Below are positions 9,696-19,002 of a stretch of DNA of 64,000 nucleotides, piece by piece. The notes beneath the pieces were generated by a model, which saw only the letters and a program-made list of their open reading frames with translations, did not search any database and was not told the origin of the DNA. Where the stretch lies: the NCBI RefSeq assembly GCF_900520355.1, contig NZ_LS999521.1, positions 3,596,001 through 3,660,000 on the forward strand. Reading direction: 5' to 3'. This DNA is from Acinetobacter calcoaceticus. Its GTDB lineage: Bacteria > Pseudomonadota > Gammaproteobacteria > Pseudomonadales > Moraxellaceae. Every line of letters begins with the position of its first letter. The first letter of the stretch is position 1. Position numbers and translations under genes: made by a program.

Positions 9696-10397
9696 ATGCG
9701 TGTTGATGTTTGGTCTGATGTAGTTTGTCCTTTCTGTTATATCGGCAAAAAACGCCTTGAACATGTAGCTGCTGAAGCAGGTATTGAGCTTGAAATTCAC
9801 TGGCATAGTTTTGAATTAGATCCTGATGCGCCAGCAAAACATGACACTTCAAATACAGAACGTTTGGCTAAAAAATATGGCCGTACCTATGAAGAGATGG
9901 AAGAAATGGAGCGCAATATTGCGGCTATGGCTGCCTCTGAAGGTATTGATTTCCAATGGCAAAAGGCTAACTCTGGCAATAGTTTCAATGCACACCGCAT
10001 TATTCACCTTGCGCAAAGCAAAGGCCTAGGCAACCAAGCAAAAGAAGCTTTTTTCCATGCTTATATGACCGAAGGTTTAGCGATTGGCGAACGTGAAGTT
10101 GTTGAAGAAATCGCTTCTCGTATTGGCCTTGATAATGCCGAAGTTGAGTTTGTATTAGATACAAATGAACTATCTGACTTTGTTCGTCATGACGAAAAAA
10201 TTGCGAAAGAGCAGTTAAATGTTACTGGCGTGCCATTTTTTGTATTTGATCAAAGAATTGCACTTGCAGGTGCTCAACCACGTGAAGTCTTTTTAAAAGT
10301 CTTAGAGCAAGCACAGCTCAAAGCAAATGCTGAAGAAGTTGAGCAGGATGATGCGGCTGTTTGTAATGATGAATCATGTGATATTCCACAGAAATAA
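9696..10397 (+). CDS. frnE: FrnE-type DsbA family oxidoreductase
   Basis: 233 residues, no signal peptide, so cytosolic. A thioredoxin fold with helical insertion; the active-site CPFC is at 11-14 (VVCPFCYIGKKRL), and a cis-Pro loop is visible at TGVPFFVFD. FrnE-like proteins are 2-hydroxychromene-2-carboxylate isomerase/DsbA relatives linked to oxidative stress. The C-terminal tail has a further pair of Cys (VCNDESCDIPQK), similar to the extra tail cysteines described for deinococcal FrnE. Single gene, followed by a long 3' region that ends in a terminator. Confidence 0.85.
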   Translation: MRVDVWSDVVCPFCYIGKKRLEHVAAEAGIELEIHWHSFELDPDAPAKHDTSNTERLAKKYGRTYEEMEEMERNIAAMAASEGIDFQWQKANSGNSFNAHRIIHLAQSKGLGNQAKEAFFHAYMTEGLAIGEREVVEEIASRIGLDNAEVEFVLDTNELSDFVRHDEKIAKEQLNVTGVPFFVFDQRIALAGAQPREVFLKVLEQAQLKANAEEVEQDDAAVCNDESCDIPQK

Positions 10398-10582
10398 GTC
10401 AGCACAATTGAAAGTGTGATTAAATCGTATGTTTTATCACCATTTTAGCAATAGAGCGTTCTAAAAAAAGAACTATCCAATTGTTTAAAATCAGTTTATC
10501 ATTACGGCTTAGAATATTCGCGCTGTAATGTTCTGTTTTTTATGTGTTTAATGATCGGAATTTGAAGTTTCCTTGATCTATC
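10398..10582 (+). other. Intergenic region with possible frnE 3' UTR or small RNA
   Basis: 185 bases between the frnE stop and the terminator at 10583. No open frame of note. It contains a small inverted repeat GTTCT/AGAAC (near 10459-10473) and a weak promoter-like pair TTGAAA (10408-10413), 18 bases, TTTTAT. The region may be a long 3' UTR or a separate RNA. Confidence 0.3.
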
Positions 10583-10609
10583 ATCCCCCTTAATTGGGGG
10601 ATTTTTTTT
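10583..10609 (+). terminator. Rho-independent terminator
   Basis: ATCCCCC-TTAATT-GGGGGAT (10583-10602) followed by seven more T. It ends transcripts from frnE or from an RNA in the preceding gap. Confidence 0.9.
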
Positions 10610-10757
10610 GGTTAGAAATAATCGCCACTAGCTTAAACTCTTTAAATTATTTCAAATATGTAAAAAAAGTTAAATTTACTTAACTTTTGTGTCGTCCTCT
10701 TGATTTTATTAGAAAAATCAACAAAATTGAAAACAACAACAAAACATAAAGATAGAT

Positions 10758-11900
10758 ATGAAAACATTTCACGTAATACCTTATCGGCAGCTTTTTGCAC
10801 TTATAACTATTGGATTCGGTTCAGTGTGCATCACTCATGCAGAAACCACCTCTTCCTCTCAAAAACAGCAAGCAGAAGGTTTGTCATCTGGAGTTCAAAC
10901 CGAAGTTACAACAGATGAAAATCTGTTAGACCAGATCCCACGTTGGGTAGATGCGACCCCAACCATTTTTCCAGAGCAGTCTAATCAACCGATTGTTCCA
11001 CCTACCGAACAAACAGAAGATCAAACATGGGTTGACCGTAAACAAAAGAACATTCGTCATTGGGCCGATCGTACCTCTGAAAAAATTGATAACTGGTTTG
11101 GTGAAGTCGACCCACAGAAACCTGCTACAGCAACCATCCGTGTAATGGTCGATAACTATTGGAATGAATACGACAATTTTGAAATTAAGCCCAGAATTCG
11201 AGGTAGGATTAAGCTACCTACTCTAGAAAAACGTCTAAGCGTGGTCTTTGGTGATGACTCTTTAGATAACGAATTTGATAATAGCCCAGCCAATATTAAC
11301 CAGAACCCGAATCAAGATTCAAATAAGAAGTTAGATGGTAAGCAAACTCGAGATGACAACAGTTCCATTGCTTTACGCTGGTCGAATTTTTCTAAAAGAC
11401 TCCCTTTTGAAACAGATGCTGACTTAGGTATTCGCTCTGGAGACGATATTTACGTTCGTTTAAAAGCATCAAGAGATTGGCAATTACGTAATGATTTTAA
11501 ATTCTATGCAGAGCAAATCTATCGTTACGGCATAGACAGCGAAAACTACTTACGTACTAATCTTGAGCTTACACATGCCAGACCAAACCAACCGTTTTTA
11601 TCGAATCAGTTCAGCTTAACCTATGCCGATGACCAAGACGATGATCTAGCTTGGGAAAACCGGACTTTCCGCGAGCATAGTTTCTTTGCAAACAACCGTT
11701 TTAACTATGGTATTTATACAAGTGGTTATTACAACGACAGTGACTTACGTTTAAACAGTTGGGGGCCGTTTGTTTCATGGCGCCAGCCCGTTTTACGTGA
11801 ATGGTTCTTTGTCCAAGGAGATGTAAATTACTTTAATGACCAACGCGAAGATCGCAACCATTTTGTCAGCACATTCTTGCGCTTAGAGGCTCTTTTTTAA
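10758..11900 (+). CDS. Outer-membrane beta-barrel-like protein, copy 1 of a tandem pair
   Basis: 380 residues. A signal peptide ends near THA (residue 28), followed by a Gln/Thr-rich linker, then from about residue 125 alternating polar/aromatic strands: DIYVRLKASRDWQLRNDFKFY, LRLNSWGPFVSWRQP. The last residue is Phe (LEALF), the usual barrel-insertion signal. I do not recognise a named family. The next gene downstream encodes a clear paralogue of the C-terminal 200 residues. Likely location is the outer membrane; role unknown. Confidence 0.75.
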   Translation: MKTFHVIPYRQLFALITIGFGSVCITHAETTSSSQKQQAEGLSSGVQTEVTTDENLLDQIPRWVDATPTIFPEQSNQPIVPPTEQTEDQTWVDRKQKNIRHWADRTSEKIDNWFGEVDPQKPATATIRVMVDNYWNEYDNFEIKPRIRGRIKLPTLEKRLSVVFGDDSLDNEFDNSPANINQNPNQDSNKKLDGKQTRDDNSSIALRWSNFSKRLPFETDADLGIRSGDDIYVRLKASRDWQLRNDFKFYAEQIYRYGIDSENYLRTNLELTHARPNQPFLSNQFSLTYADDQDDDLAWENRTFREHSFFANNRFNYGIYTSGYYNDSDLRLNSWGPFVSWRQPVLREWFFVQGDVNYFNDQREDRNHFVSTFLRLEALF

Positions 11901-11909
11901 GCTGCCAAA

Positions 11910-11940
11910 CATCACCTTGGAACCTTCATCCAAGGTGATG
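11910..11940. repeat. Strong inverted repeat between the two paralogues
   Basis: Perfect 11-bp arms CATCACCTTGG (11910-11920) and CCAAGGTGATG (11930-11940) with a 9-base loop. No T tract follows on either strand, so it is more likely an mRNA 3' stabiliser or processing site than an intrinsic terminator. Confidence 0.6.
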
Positions 11941-12023
11941 AATAATAAAATACTTTTAAATAAAAATTTAAGCTTAGTCTCTTAAAATTTTATTCTAATT
12001 TTTGATTCTTTATTTTTTGAACG

Positions 12024-12923
12024 ATGAATCAATTCTCTCCTTTTTCATTTCAATACAGATCGGCTGCGTTAGTTTGTATTTATAGTTTGGGCGTATTGGC
12101 TTTACTTCCACATACTCAATTTTTTTATACTTCTTTAAAGCACCAACGTTCAAGACGACATTCCTACTCGTCCAACCAACTCAACAAAGCAAACAGACAA
12201 TCTCTGCCATTTGCACTCTCTCCTTGTGAAATAGAGACAAATAATGCTTTACCCGATGTAGCTTTAATTCAAGAGCTTATGGTGGTATTTGGAAATGATA
12301 CGTTATGGAAGCGTGCGCAGTCTGAACATCCTTATAAAGCCTTAGGCAAAAAAAAGAAGAAGGCTTCGTCAAATCAAGCTACTTTAACAAATCCACTCAG
12401 TGCAAGCTGGGCCACCATTTCAACCTGGATGCCTTTTGAAAATAATCTTGATTTAGGTTCAAACTCAGAAAGTGATGTCTATGTACAATTTTTGGCAAAG
12501 AAAAAATGGAATTTAAGACATAACATTAGCATAGATACTGAACAGGTATTTCGTTACGGTTCGACCAGCCGACACTACACTGAAACCACTCTCAACCTAA
12601 CGCAGAAAATGCAAGATAACACATTATTTTCTAATAAATTTAATGTAAACAAGAGCGAAAATGAAGATTACAACTGGGGAAATTGGACTTTTCAACAATT
12701 TGAGTTTGTAAAAGATAATAGTCTGACTTACGGTGTTTATAGTGGTGGCGTATATACCAAAAATGACATGCGACTAAATAGCTGGGGACCTTATATTTCG
12801 TGGCGCCAGCCTTTGTGGCGAAATTGGCTTTTTATGCAAAATGATCTTAATTTTTTTAACCATATTGATGATGATCCTAAACATCAACTCAGCGTTCAAA
12901 TGAATCTAGAAGCTAATTTTTAG
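12024..12923 (+). CDS. Outer-membrane beta-barrel-like protein, copy 2 of a tandem pair
   Basis: 299 residues. From residue 85 it matches copy 1 block by block: VVFGNDTLW, MPFENNLDLG, DVYVQF, TEQVFRYG, MRLNSWGPYISWRQP and a terminal Phe (LEANF). It lacks the long linker of copy 1, and its N terminus (hydrophobic stretch at about 13-35, no clean cleavage site, then a basic SRRHSY segment) is a poor signal peptide. Either the start is wrong, export is unusual, or this copy is decaying. The function is unknown. Confidence 0.7.
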   Translation: MNQFSPFSFQYRSAALVCIYSLGVLALLPHTQFFYTSLKHQRSRRHSYSSNQLNKANRQSLPFALSPCEIETNNALPDVALIQELMVVFGNDTLWKRAQSEHPYKALGKKKKKASSNQATLTNPLSASWATISTWMPFENNLDLGSNSESDVYVQFLAKKKWNLRHNISIDTEQVFRYGSTSRHYTETTLNLTQKMQDNTLFSNKFNVNKSENEDYNWGNWTFQQFEFVKDNSLTYGVYSGGVYTKNDMRLNSWGPYISWRQPLWRNWLFMQNDLNFFNHIDDDPKHQLSVQMNLEANF

Positions 12924-12964
12924 TCAAAAATTACCAAATTGTGGATAACTCTTTCTTTATCCAC

Positions 12965-12999
12965 AAAAAAGCCCCTGAAGGTTCAGAGGCTTTTTTTTA
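12965..12999. terminator. Bidirectional terminator between the barrel gene and htpG
   Basis: GCCCCTGA (12971-12978) pairs with TCAGAGGC (12983-12990) with one mismatch. Runs of A (12965-12970) and T (12991-12998) on either side let it serve both convergent transcripts. Confidence 0.85.
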
Positions 13000-13006
13000 T
13001 ACTGAA

Positions 13007-14926
13007 TTATTTCAGCAACAAGCTATTAATACGTTTTACATAAGCTGCCGGATCTTCTGGCAAACCACCTTCAGCAATAACAGCCTGATCGAAAATCACA
13101 TTTGCCAAGTCATCAAAATGTTCTGAACCTTCAAGTTTTTTCACTAATGGATGTTCAGGGTTAATTTCTAAAATTGGCTTAATTTCAGGAACTTCTTGCC
13201 CCGCTTGTTTTAACATACGGATGAGTTGAGGTGATAACTCACCTTCACTTGTTACTAAACACGCAGGAGAGTCGACCAGACGCGTAGTTACGCGTACTTC
13301 TTTGGTTTTCGCTTTCAATGAATCACTTAACTTATCAACTACAGGTTTGAATTGTTCAGCTGCTTGCTCAAGTGCTTTTTTCTCTTCAGCATCTTGCAAG
13401 TCACCTAAATCAACCGCACCTTTAGAAACATTCTTTAATGGCGTACCTTCAAACTCTTGAACAAAGTTCATTGCCCATTCGTCAACACGCTCTGCCATTA
13501 ACAGTACTTCAATGCCTTTTTTCTTGAACAACTCAAGCTGTGGCGAGTTTTTCGCTGCTGCTAAACTATCAGCAGTTACATAATAGATGGCTTTTTGGCC
13601 CTCTTTCATACGTGCCTTATAGTCAGCGAAAGAGGTCGTCACTTCATCATTTGTTGAAGTCGCATAACGCAATAATTTTAAAATACGTTCACGGTTACCA
13701 AAGTCTTCGCCCAAGCCTTCTTTAATGACTGAGCCAAACTCACTGTAGAATGTCTTAAATTTTTCTTGGTCTTGTTCATCTTCCGATTTAGCCAAACCAT
13801 CAAGCACAGTTAATACACGGCGTGCATTACCTTCACGAATCGTTTTCACATCACGGCTTTCTTGCAGCAACTCACGGCTTACATTGAGTGGTAAGTCTGC
13901 ACTATCCACCACACCTTGAACAAAACGTAGATAATTTGGAATTAAATTATCTGCATCGTCCATAATGAACACACGTTTTACATAAAGCTTAATACCCGCT
14001 TTTGCTTCACGAGTAAAAATGTCATGTGGTGCTTTACTTGGAATATAAAGTAATTGTGTATATTCGGTGCTACCTTCAACACGGTTATGGGCCCAAGCCA
14101 GTGGCGCTTCAAAGTCATGCGTTAAGTTTTTATAGAACTCAACGTACTGCTCTTCAGTCACTTCGCTCTTGTTACGTGTCCATAAAGCACTGGCTGAGTT
14201 AATCGCTTCCCACTCGCCAGTCTTGACCATTTGACCGCCTTTAGACTCTTCGCCTTCAGCCGCCTCTTCCTCTTGCCAAACTTCTTTTTGCATTTCAATT
14301 GGCAAACTAATGTGGTCAGAGTATTTATTAATAATCTGCTTAACTTTATAAGATTCTAAATAATCAAGCGCATCATCACGCAAGTGAAGAATGATATCGG
14401 TACCACGGGAAGCTTTATCAATTTGCTGAACTTCAAACTCACCCGTACCACCGCTAATCCAACGCACCCCTTCAGATGCATCTAGACCTGCACGGCGTGA
14501 TTCCACTGTAATTTTATCGGCAACAATAAAACCTGAGTAAAAACCAACACCAAATTGACCAATCAACTGAGCATCTGCTTTTTGATCACCAGTCAATTTT
14601 GACATGAAATCTTTAGTACCCGATTTTGCAATCGTACCTAAGTTATCAATCGCTTCCTGCTGGTTTAGGCCAATCCCGTTATCAGAAATTGTTAAAGTTT
14701 TATCTTCTTTATTTAAAATGACACGTACATGTAAATCTGGATCATTTTCATAATATTCAGGATGATTAATTCCTTCAAAGCGCAACTTATCACATGCATC
14801 TGATGCATTAGAGATAAGCTCGCGTAAGAAAATCTCAGGGTTAGAATAGAGAGAATGCGTCACTAAATGTAAAAGCTGTGCAACTTCCGCTTGGAAACTA
14901 TAATTTTGTGATGCTTGTTCACTCAT
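13007..14926 (-). CDS. htpG: Molecular chaperone HtpG (Hsp90)
   Basis: 639 residues, full family length. ATP-dependent cytosolic chaperone. The GHKL ATPase domain shows catalytic E36 with the N box ([10 protein letters not shown]), the DNGIG loop at 82-86 and GQFGVGFYS at 123-131. Middle and C-terminal dimerisation domains are intact. AAGGAG lies before the ATG at 14926. Upstream is a good sigma-32 promoter, matching the known heat-shock control of htpG. Confidence 0.97.
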   Translation of the reverse strand: MSEQASQNYSFQAEVAQLLHLVTHSLYSNPEIFLRELISNASDACDKLRFEGINHPEYYENDPDLHVRVILNKEDKTLTISDNGIGLNQQEAIDNLGTIAKSGTKDFMSKLTGDQKADAQLIGQFGVGFYSGFIVADKITVESRRAGLDASEGVRWISGGTGEFEVQQIDKASRGTDIILHLRDDALDYLESYKVKQIINKYSDHISLPIEMQKEVWQEEEAAEGEESKGGQMVKTGEWEAINSASALWTRNKSEVTEEQYVEFYKNLTHDFEAPLAWAHNRVEGSTEYTQLLYIPSKAPHDIFTREAKAGIKLYVKRVFIMDDADNLIPNYLRFVQGVVDSADLPLNVSRELLQESRDVKTIREGNARRVLTVLDGLAKSEDEQDQEKFKTFYSEFGSVIKEGLGEDFGNRERILKLLRYATSTNDEVTTSFADYKARMKEGQKAIYYVTADSLAAAKNSPQLELFKKKGIEVLLMAERVDEWAMNFVQEFEGTPLKNVSKGAVDLGDLQDAEEKKALEQAAEQFKPVVDKLSDSLKAKTKEVRVTTRLVDSPACLVTSEGELSPQLIRMLKQAGQEVPEIKPILEINPEHPLVKKLEGSEHFDDLANVIFDQAVIAEGGLPEDPAAYVKRINSLLLK

Positions 14927-14973
14927 AAATCACTCCTTAAATTTTGAAGTCTGTTTGTTCTCGAATGCTTTAT

Positions 14974-15000
14974 GAATGGAGTACTTCTAGAATTTTTCAA
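14974..15000 (-). promoter_or_regulatory. Sigma-32 heat-shock promoter of htpG
   Basis: On the minus strand TTGAAA (15000-14995), 13 bases, CTCCATTC (14981-14974). This fits the RpoH consensus CTTGAAA/CCCCATnT at the correct spacing. It lies about 50 bases before the htpG start. Confidence 0.65.
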
Positions 15001-15026
15001 TCCTGAATATTAAAAATTTTTTCTAA

Positions 15027-15380
15027 TTAGAACGGCCCATGACTTAATACTCTATCTTGCAATATCGTATCTAACTGTTTTTGGCGTTGCTGATAAGCTT
15101 TGCTAATACAACTTACACCAGCAGCACAAGCATTTCTTTTTTTCAGCCATTGCTGCTGAGCATCTTTTTGACTATCGCGCCCACCCATCGGCAATGCATG
15201 CAGAACAATTTGGTAGGTTGTTGCCATTTTGACATCTGCATCATTTAAGGAACGATTTTTACAAATACTCTTTTCCGTTTTCGTTTTTGCGGCATCACAC
15301 GAGAAACTTGCAGCTTGTAAATTTTGTGTGAACGCTATACCACTAAAAAGTGCTAAACAAAGCGCTAATTTGTTATTCAT
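15027..15380 (-). CDS. LprI-like (DUF1311) periplasmic protein
   Basis: 117 residues with a signal peptide cleaved after LQAAS (about 24). The mature part has the LprI/DUF1311 pattern: CDAAKTKTEKSICKNRSLNDAD, then an aromatic-helix segment and a second Cys pair NACAAGVSCISKAYQQR. Four Cys suggest two disulfides. Founding members inhibit lysozyme, but most of the family is uncharacterised, so that role is inferred. Probably a separate unit, since a terminator lies upstream of it after ompW. Confidence 0.8.
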   Translation of the reverse strand: MNNKLALCLALFSGIAFTQNLQAASFSCDAAKTKTEKSICKNRSLNDADVKMATTYQIVLHALPMGGRDSQKDAQQQWLKKRNACAAGVSCISKAYQQRQKQLDTILQDRVLSHGPF

Positions 15381-15490
15381 GATTTTATTCCCCTGTTTGT
15401 AATGAATAAAAATTAGTTTAGAAAAAAATATGCATAAGATGTGTAGAAAACTGTCTGTTTTATGCTTTTTTTAGTGCAAATAAACTCATA

Positions 15491-15520
15491 AAAAAACCTC
15501 ACATAAAAATATATGTGAGG
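15491..15520 (-). terminator. Terminator of the OmpW-family gene
   Basis: CCTCACAT (15497-15504) / ATGTGAGG (15513-15520). On the minus strand it is followed by T6 (complement of 15491-15496). Confidence 0.85.
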
Positions 15521-15567
15521 TGCCTGAGTCTAGGTTTATTATTATATTGTTCTATTTATTATTATGC

Positions 15568-16152
15568 TTAAAATTTATAGCTATAACCTAAAGTGTAAAC
15601 AAACGGATTAATATCTAAATCAAACTTAGTCCCGTCATTTAAAGTAACTTCTGGACTTAAATCAGCATAACGAACATCGACAAACACGCCCCAATTTTTA
15701 GCATCAGCAGGTTGGAAATTAAAACCAACTTGTCCTGCAACACCAAAATCTTCTTTCACATCTTTTACAATGCCATCTTCATCCCAAGCAATAAATGCTG
15801 TAGCGCCAACACCAATATATGGCGTAAAACGAGTCGAATTTTTAAAATTATATTTAGCAGTAATCGTTGGTGGTAACTGTTTAAGACTCGCTACTTTATT
15901 TCCATTTAACAACACATCATGGTTAATTGGTGCGGCTAATAATAACTCTGCCGAAAATGGAGATTGACCAAAAAAGTATTCTACTGATGGCGTAAATGCA
16001 TATTCATGGTCTGCTTTAACTACAGTGTTTTCAGCAAGTGTCGTATCTTCTGATGGCGCGATAACACTACCACCAAATTTTACTTGCCAGTTACCAGCAA
16101 ATGTAAAAGAAGACATCCCCATTAACGCAACAACCAAAACTTTTTTGAACAC
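15568..16152 (-). CDS. OmpW family outer membrane protein
   Basis: 194 residues from a GTG at 16152, which has GGAG 8 bases upstream and gives a proper signal peptide (FKKVLVVALMGMSSFTFAG). An ATG further out at 16206 has neither. The mature protein is an eight-strand OmpW barrel: NWQVKFGGSVIAPSED, FTPSVEYFF, TPYIGVGATAFIAW, and the C-terminal barrel signal YSYKF. OmpW proteins form small hydrophobic channels and respond to salt, iron or oxygen in other bacteria. Monocistronic, with an AT-rich upstream region carrying repeated CCAACC motifs. Confidence 0.88.
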   Translation of the reverse strand: MFKKVLVVALMGMSSFTFAGNWQVKFGGSVIAPSEDTTLAENTVVKADHEYAFTPSVEYFFGQSPFSAELLLAAPINHDVLLNGNKVASLKQLPPTITAKYNFKNSTRFTPYIGVGATAFIAWDEDGIVKDVKEDFGVAGQVGFNFQPADAKNWGVFVDVRYADLSPEVTLNDGTKFDLDINPFVYTLGYSYKF

Positions 16153-16276
16153 TTTAATATCTCCAACCTTATTTATATTTATAATAAACATGTATTTTAA
16201 TATCATACAATACTCATTATAAAAATATTTTATATTTTATTTTTAAATAACTGTTTTAAATAAAATTATATATTAA

Positions 16277-16346
16277 CCAACCATTTTAATTGGTTTTTAT
16301 TCCAACCTTATTAATCAAGATTATTTTATATTACCAACCGTTTTAA
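16277..16346. repeat. Repeated CCAACC motifs upstream of ompW-family gene
   Basis: ACCAACC(A/G)TTTTAAT occurs at 16276-16290 and 16333-16347, with a variant CCAACCTTATTAAT at 16302-16315. A further CCAACC is at 16162-16167, close to the start codon. The AT-rich setting suggests regulator sites, but no named regulator fits. Confidence 0.35.
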
Positions 16347-16410
16347 TATACTTTTAATTCTGAGTGTTTTAATATAATTTATTTAAAATACATCTTTAAT
16401 TTAGTCAATA

Positions 16411-16455
16411 AAAAACCTTCTTAATTTAAATCTAAAGATCATTATTAAGAAGGTT
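16411..16455 (-). terminator. Terminator of the Na+/H+ antiporter gene
   Basis: AACCTTCTTAAT (16414-16425) / ATTAAGAAGGTT (16444-16455), a perfect 12-bp stem. On the minus strand it is followed by TTTTATTG. Confidence 0.85.
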
Positions 16456-16480
16456 AATCATTCAATATTTTATAAGAAAT

Positions 16481-17905
16481 TTATAAAACCATTGCAGCAA
16501 TCCAGCCAAAAATTAATAGCGGAATATTAAAATGAATAAATGTAGGTACAACCGTATCCCAAATATGATCATGTTGCCCATCTACACCTAAACCAGCTGT
16601 TGGCCCTAAGGTTGAATCAGAGGCTGGTGAACCAGCATCGCCTAATGCTGCTGCTGTCCCAATAAGAGCAATAGTCGCTAATGGTGAAAATCCAAACTGT
16701 ACGCATAAAGGTACATAAATAACGGCTAATACAGGAACACTAGAGAAGGATGAACCAATACCAATCGTGACAAATAAACCAATACAAAGCATTAAGAAAG
16801 CTGCGAGTGCACGGTTATCTCCAATAATATCGACTACACCGTTCACTAGCTGATTAATATCTCCTGTATGAGTCATCACTGATGCGAAGCCCGCAGCAGA
16901 AATCATGATAAAACCCACCAAGGCCATCATCCGCATACCTTGCACGAAGACATCATCGGCATCTTGCCACTTAAAAATTCCAGCAGTAGATAGAACAGCA
17001 AAACCGACTAAACCGCCCAAAATCATTGAACCGGAATAGAGCTGTGCAGCGAGTGTCAGACCGATTGCAAGCAATGCCATAAAGATCGTTTTCTTTGCAA
17101 TAACCGGTGCTTGTTCTGCTTCATGTTTTAGCTCTTCAGCATCAGCTTTTAAGTCAGCTGTTTCAACTTGAGTAGTTGCACGAAGAGGTTTATCTAAATC
17201 AATTGTTGTAGTTGGCGTAATAGCAAGATCGGCATAAATTCTTGGCTTACGGTAGCTAATAAATACAGCAACCAAAGTACCTAAAACCATCCCCAAAACT
17301 GGAATAGCCATGCCAATTGACATCATCCCCCGCTCTACATGCAAGCCGTACACAGCACCAACCTTATTGATATTCCCCATCAAAATTTGTTCAAGGAAAA
17401 TTGCACCAAAACCAACCGGAAGAAAAATATAAGTTCCGACTAAACCTAGCGTAAGTACACAGGCTGCTGCACGACGGTCTAACTTTAAATGGTTCATTAC
17501 GCGTAATAATGGCGGAACGAGTACAGGAATAAAGGCAATATGAACCGGAATAAGGTTCTGAGAGAAAATAGCTGAAATAAGTAAAATACCTAATAGTAAA
17601 TATTTCACTTTAGTTTGACGGCTTTTCCCCGCTTCCATTCCCAATAAACCAATAAGTTTATGGGCAAGTAAATCAGGTAAACCGGATTTTGAAAGTGCTA
17701 GAGCGAATGCCCCAAGCACTGCATAGGCAAGTGCGACTTCAGCACCATCTCCAAGACCAGCGTTAAAGGCATCAACGGTTTGAGAAAGGCTTAAACCTGC
17801 TACGAGGCCGCCTACCATGGCAGAAACCACTAAAGTCAGTACGACAGAAACGCGTGCCAGTGATAATAGGAACATCACTGCAATCGCAATAACGACAGCA
17901 TTCAT
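16481..17905 (-). CDS. Na+/H+ antiporter family protein (NhaC-like)
   Basis: 474 residues, nearly all in membrane helices (about eleven), with one polar cytoplasmic loop at about 235-275 (LKADAEELKHEAEQAPVIAKK). The helical hairpin GFGAIFLEQIL and the C-terminal GTAAALGDAGSPASDSTLGPTAGL segment are typical of the Na_H_antiporter/NhaC superfamily, where conserved Asp/Ser line the ion path. It would exchange cations for protons at the inner membrane. The exact ion or a metabolite substrate cannot be decided. Monocistronic. Confidence 0.85.
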   Translation of the reverse strand: MNAVVIAIAVMFLLSLARVSVVLTLVVSAMVGGLVAGLSLSQTVDAFNAGLGDGAEVALAYAVLGAFALALSKSGLPDLLAHKLIGLLGMEAGKSRQTKVKYLLLGILLISAIFSQNLIPVHIAFIPVLVPPLLRVMNHLKLDRRAAACVLTLGLVGTYIFLPVGFGAIFLEQILMGNINKVGAVYGLHVERGMMSIGMAIPVLGMVLGTLVAVFISYRKPRIYADLAITPTTTIDLDKPLRATTQVETADLKADAEELKHEAEQAPVIAKKTIFMALLAIGLTLAAQLYSGSMILGGLVGFAVLSTAGIFKWQDADDVFVQGMRMMALVGFIMISAAGFASVMTHTGDINQLVNGVVDIIGDNRALAAFLMLCIGLFVTIGIGSSFSSVPVLAVIYVPLCVQFGFSPLATIALIGTAAALGDAGSPASDSTLGPTAGLGVDGQHDHIWDTVVPTFIHFNIPLLIFGWIAAMVL

Positions 17906-18006
17906 GAATAAATTCAGAGCAAAACAAAAGGCGATATTCTATCAGATTCAGATCTATGAAGCCGAAAATATCGCCGAATTAACTGTTTTATGCAGTCACT
18001 CAATCA

Positions 18007-18879
18007 TTAAGCTTGAGCCTTAATAAACTGACGAATATGATCTGCAATTTTCGCAGGCTCACTCAGAATTGCCCAGTGATTTGCTTCAAGCTCTACATAT
18101 TCAAATTTTTCTACCCACTTTGGCATAGCCTCAGTGATATATTCAGGGCTCACAAAAGTATCATATTTTAAAATAACCGCTTTAACTGGACACTGCGCAT
18201 AACGTTGACGTGGGCCAGTTAAACGAGGAATAAAATTGGCACGATATAAATTAATGCCATATTTACCATCTGCATTAATATTATTATTTAAAGGTAAATT
18301 ACTTTTTCTCTCCAGCTTAGTCAGAACTTTCCCCCATTTTTCAGGACTAAAAAGAGACCACACTGTTGGTGCTAGTAATGGAAGATGGAATGCACCGATA
18401 TACCAAGATTTGGTTAATATTTTTAAGATTTGACCTGGTGAAGATTTAAATTTATCACGCAAGAACAAGGCTGCATGATCAAGACATGGTCCAGAAATTG
18501 TTGTATATGACAATAAACGCCCTTTAAATTTAGGCTCTGTTGCCGACTCCCAAGACTGGATAGAACCCCAATCGTGCGCAGCCATATGAAATTGACGATT
18601 TGGCAATAACTCATCAACGATTTCTTGTAAATCTAAAGATAAGCGCTCTAAACGGTAATCACGTATACGTTTTGGTATAGATGACAAGCCCGCCCCACGT
18701 ACATCATAGGTGACAAGGTAAAAGTCATTGATTAAATGCTCAATGATTGATTCCCATACTTCTTGATTGTCAGGATAACCATGTACTAAAACCAACGGTG
18801 TATTTTTTTCGTCGCCCCATGTTTTGGCACAAAGCGTTTGTTGGTCACTTGTTGTTACTGTATGAACTTTTGGCTGCAT
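18007..18879 (-). CDS. Alpha/beta hydrolase (epoxide hydrolase-like)
   Basis: About 290 residues from the ATG at 18879, with AGGA 7 bases upstream; an ATG two codons earlier is also possible. The fold is clear: oxyanion loop HGYPDNQEVW, nucleophile elbow AAHDWGS with Asp as nucleophile (as in haloalkane dehalogenases and epoxide hydrolases), and catalytic His in ANHWAILSEP. A helical cap lies between. The Asp nucleophile excludes simple esterases. Substrate unknown. Divergent from the next gene. Confidence 0.85.
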   Translation of the reverse strand: MQPKVHTVTTSDQQTLCAKTWGDEKNTPLVLVHGYPDNQEVWESIIEHLINDFYLVTYDVRGAGLSSIPKRIRDYRLERLSLDLQEIVDELLPNRQFHMAAHDWGSIQSWESATEPKFKGRLLSYTTISGPCLDHAALFLRDKFKSSPGQILKILTKSWYIGAFHLPLLAPTVWSLFSPEKWGKVLTKLERKSNLPLNNNINADGKYGINLYRANFIPRLTGPRQRYAQCPVKAVILKYDTFVSPEYITEAMPKWVEKFEYVELEANHWAILSEPAKIADHIRQFIKAQA

Positions 18880-19002
18880 AATCATTTCCTATCTTGTTTT
18901 TCAATCGATCATGTCGTTAGTCGGATAGAGCATTGCCATCAATATAAAAAAGATGATACTTATCTAGTATGAATACTGTTTCAATAAAAAAAATTGACTA
19001 TT

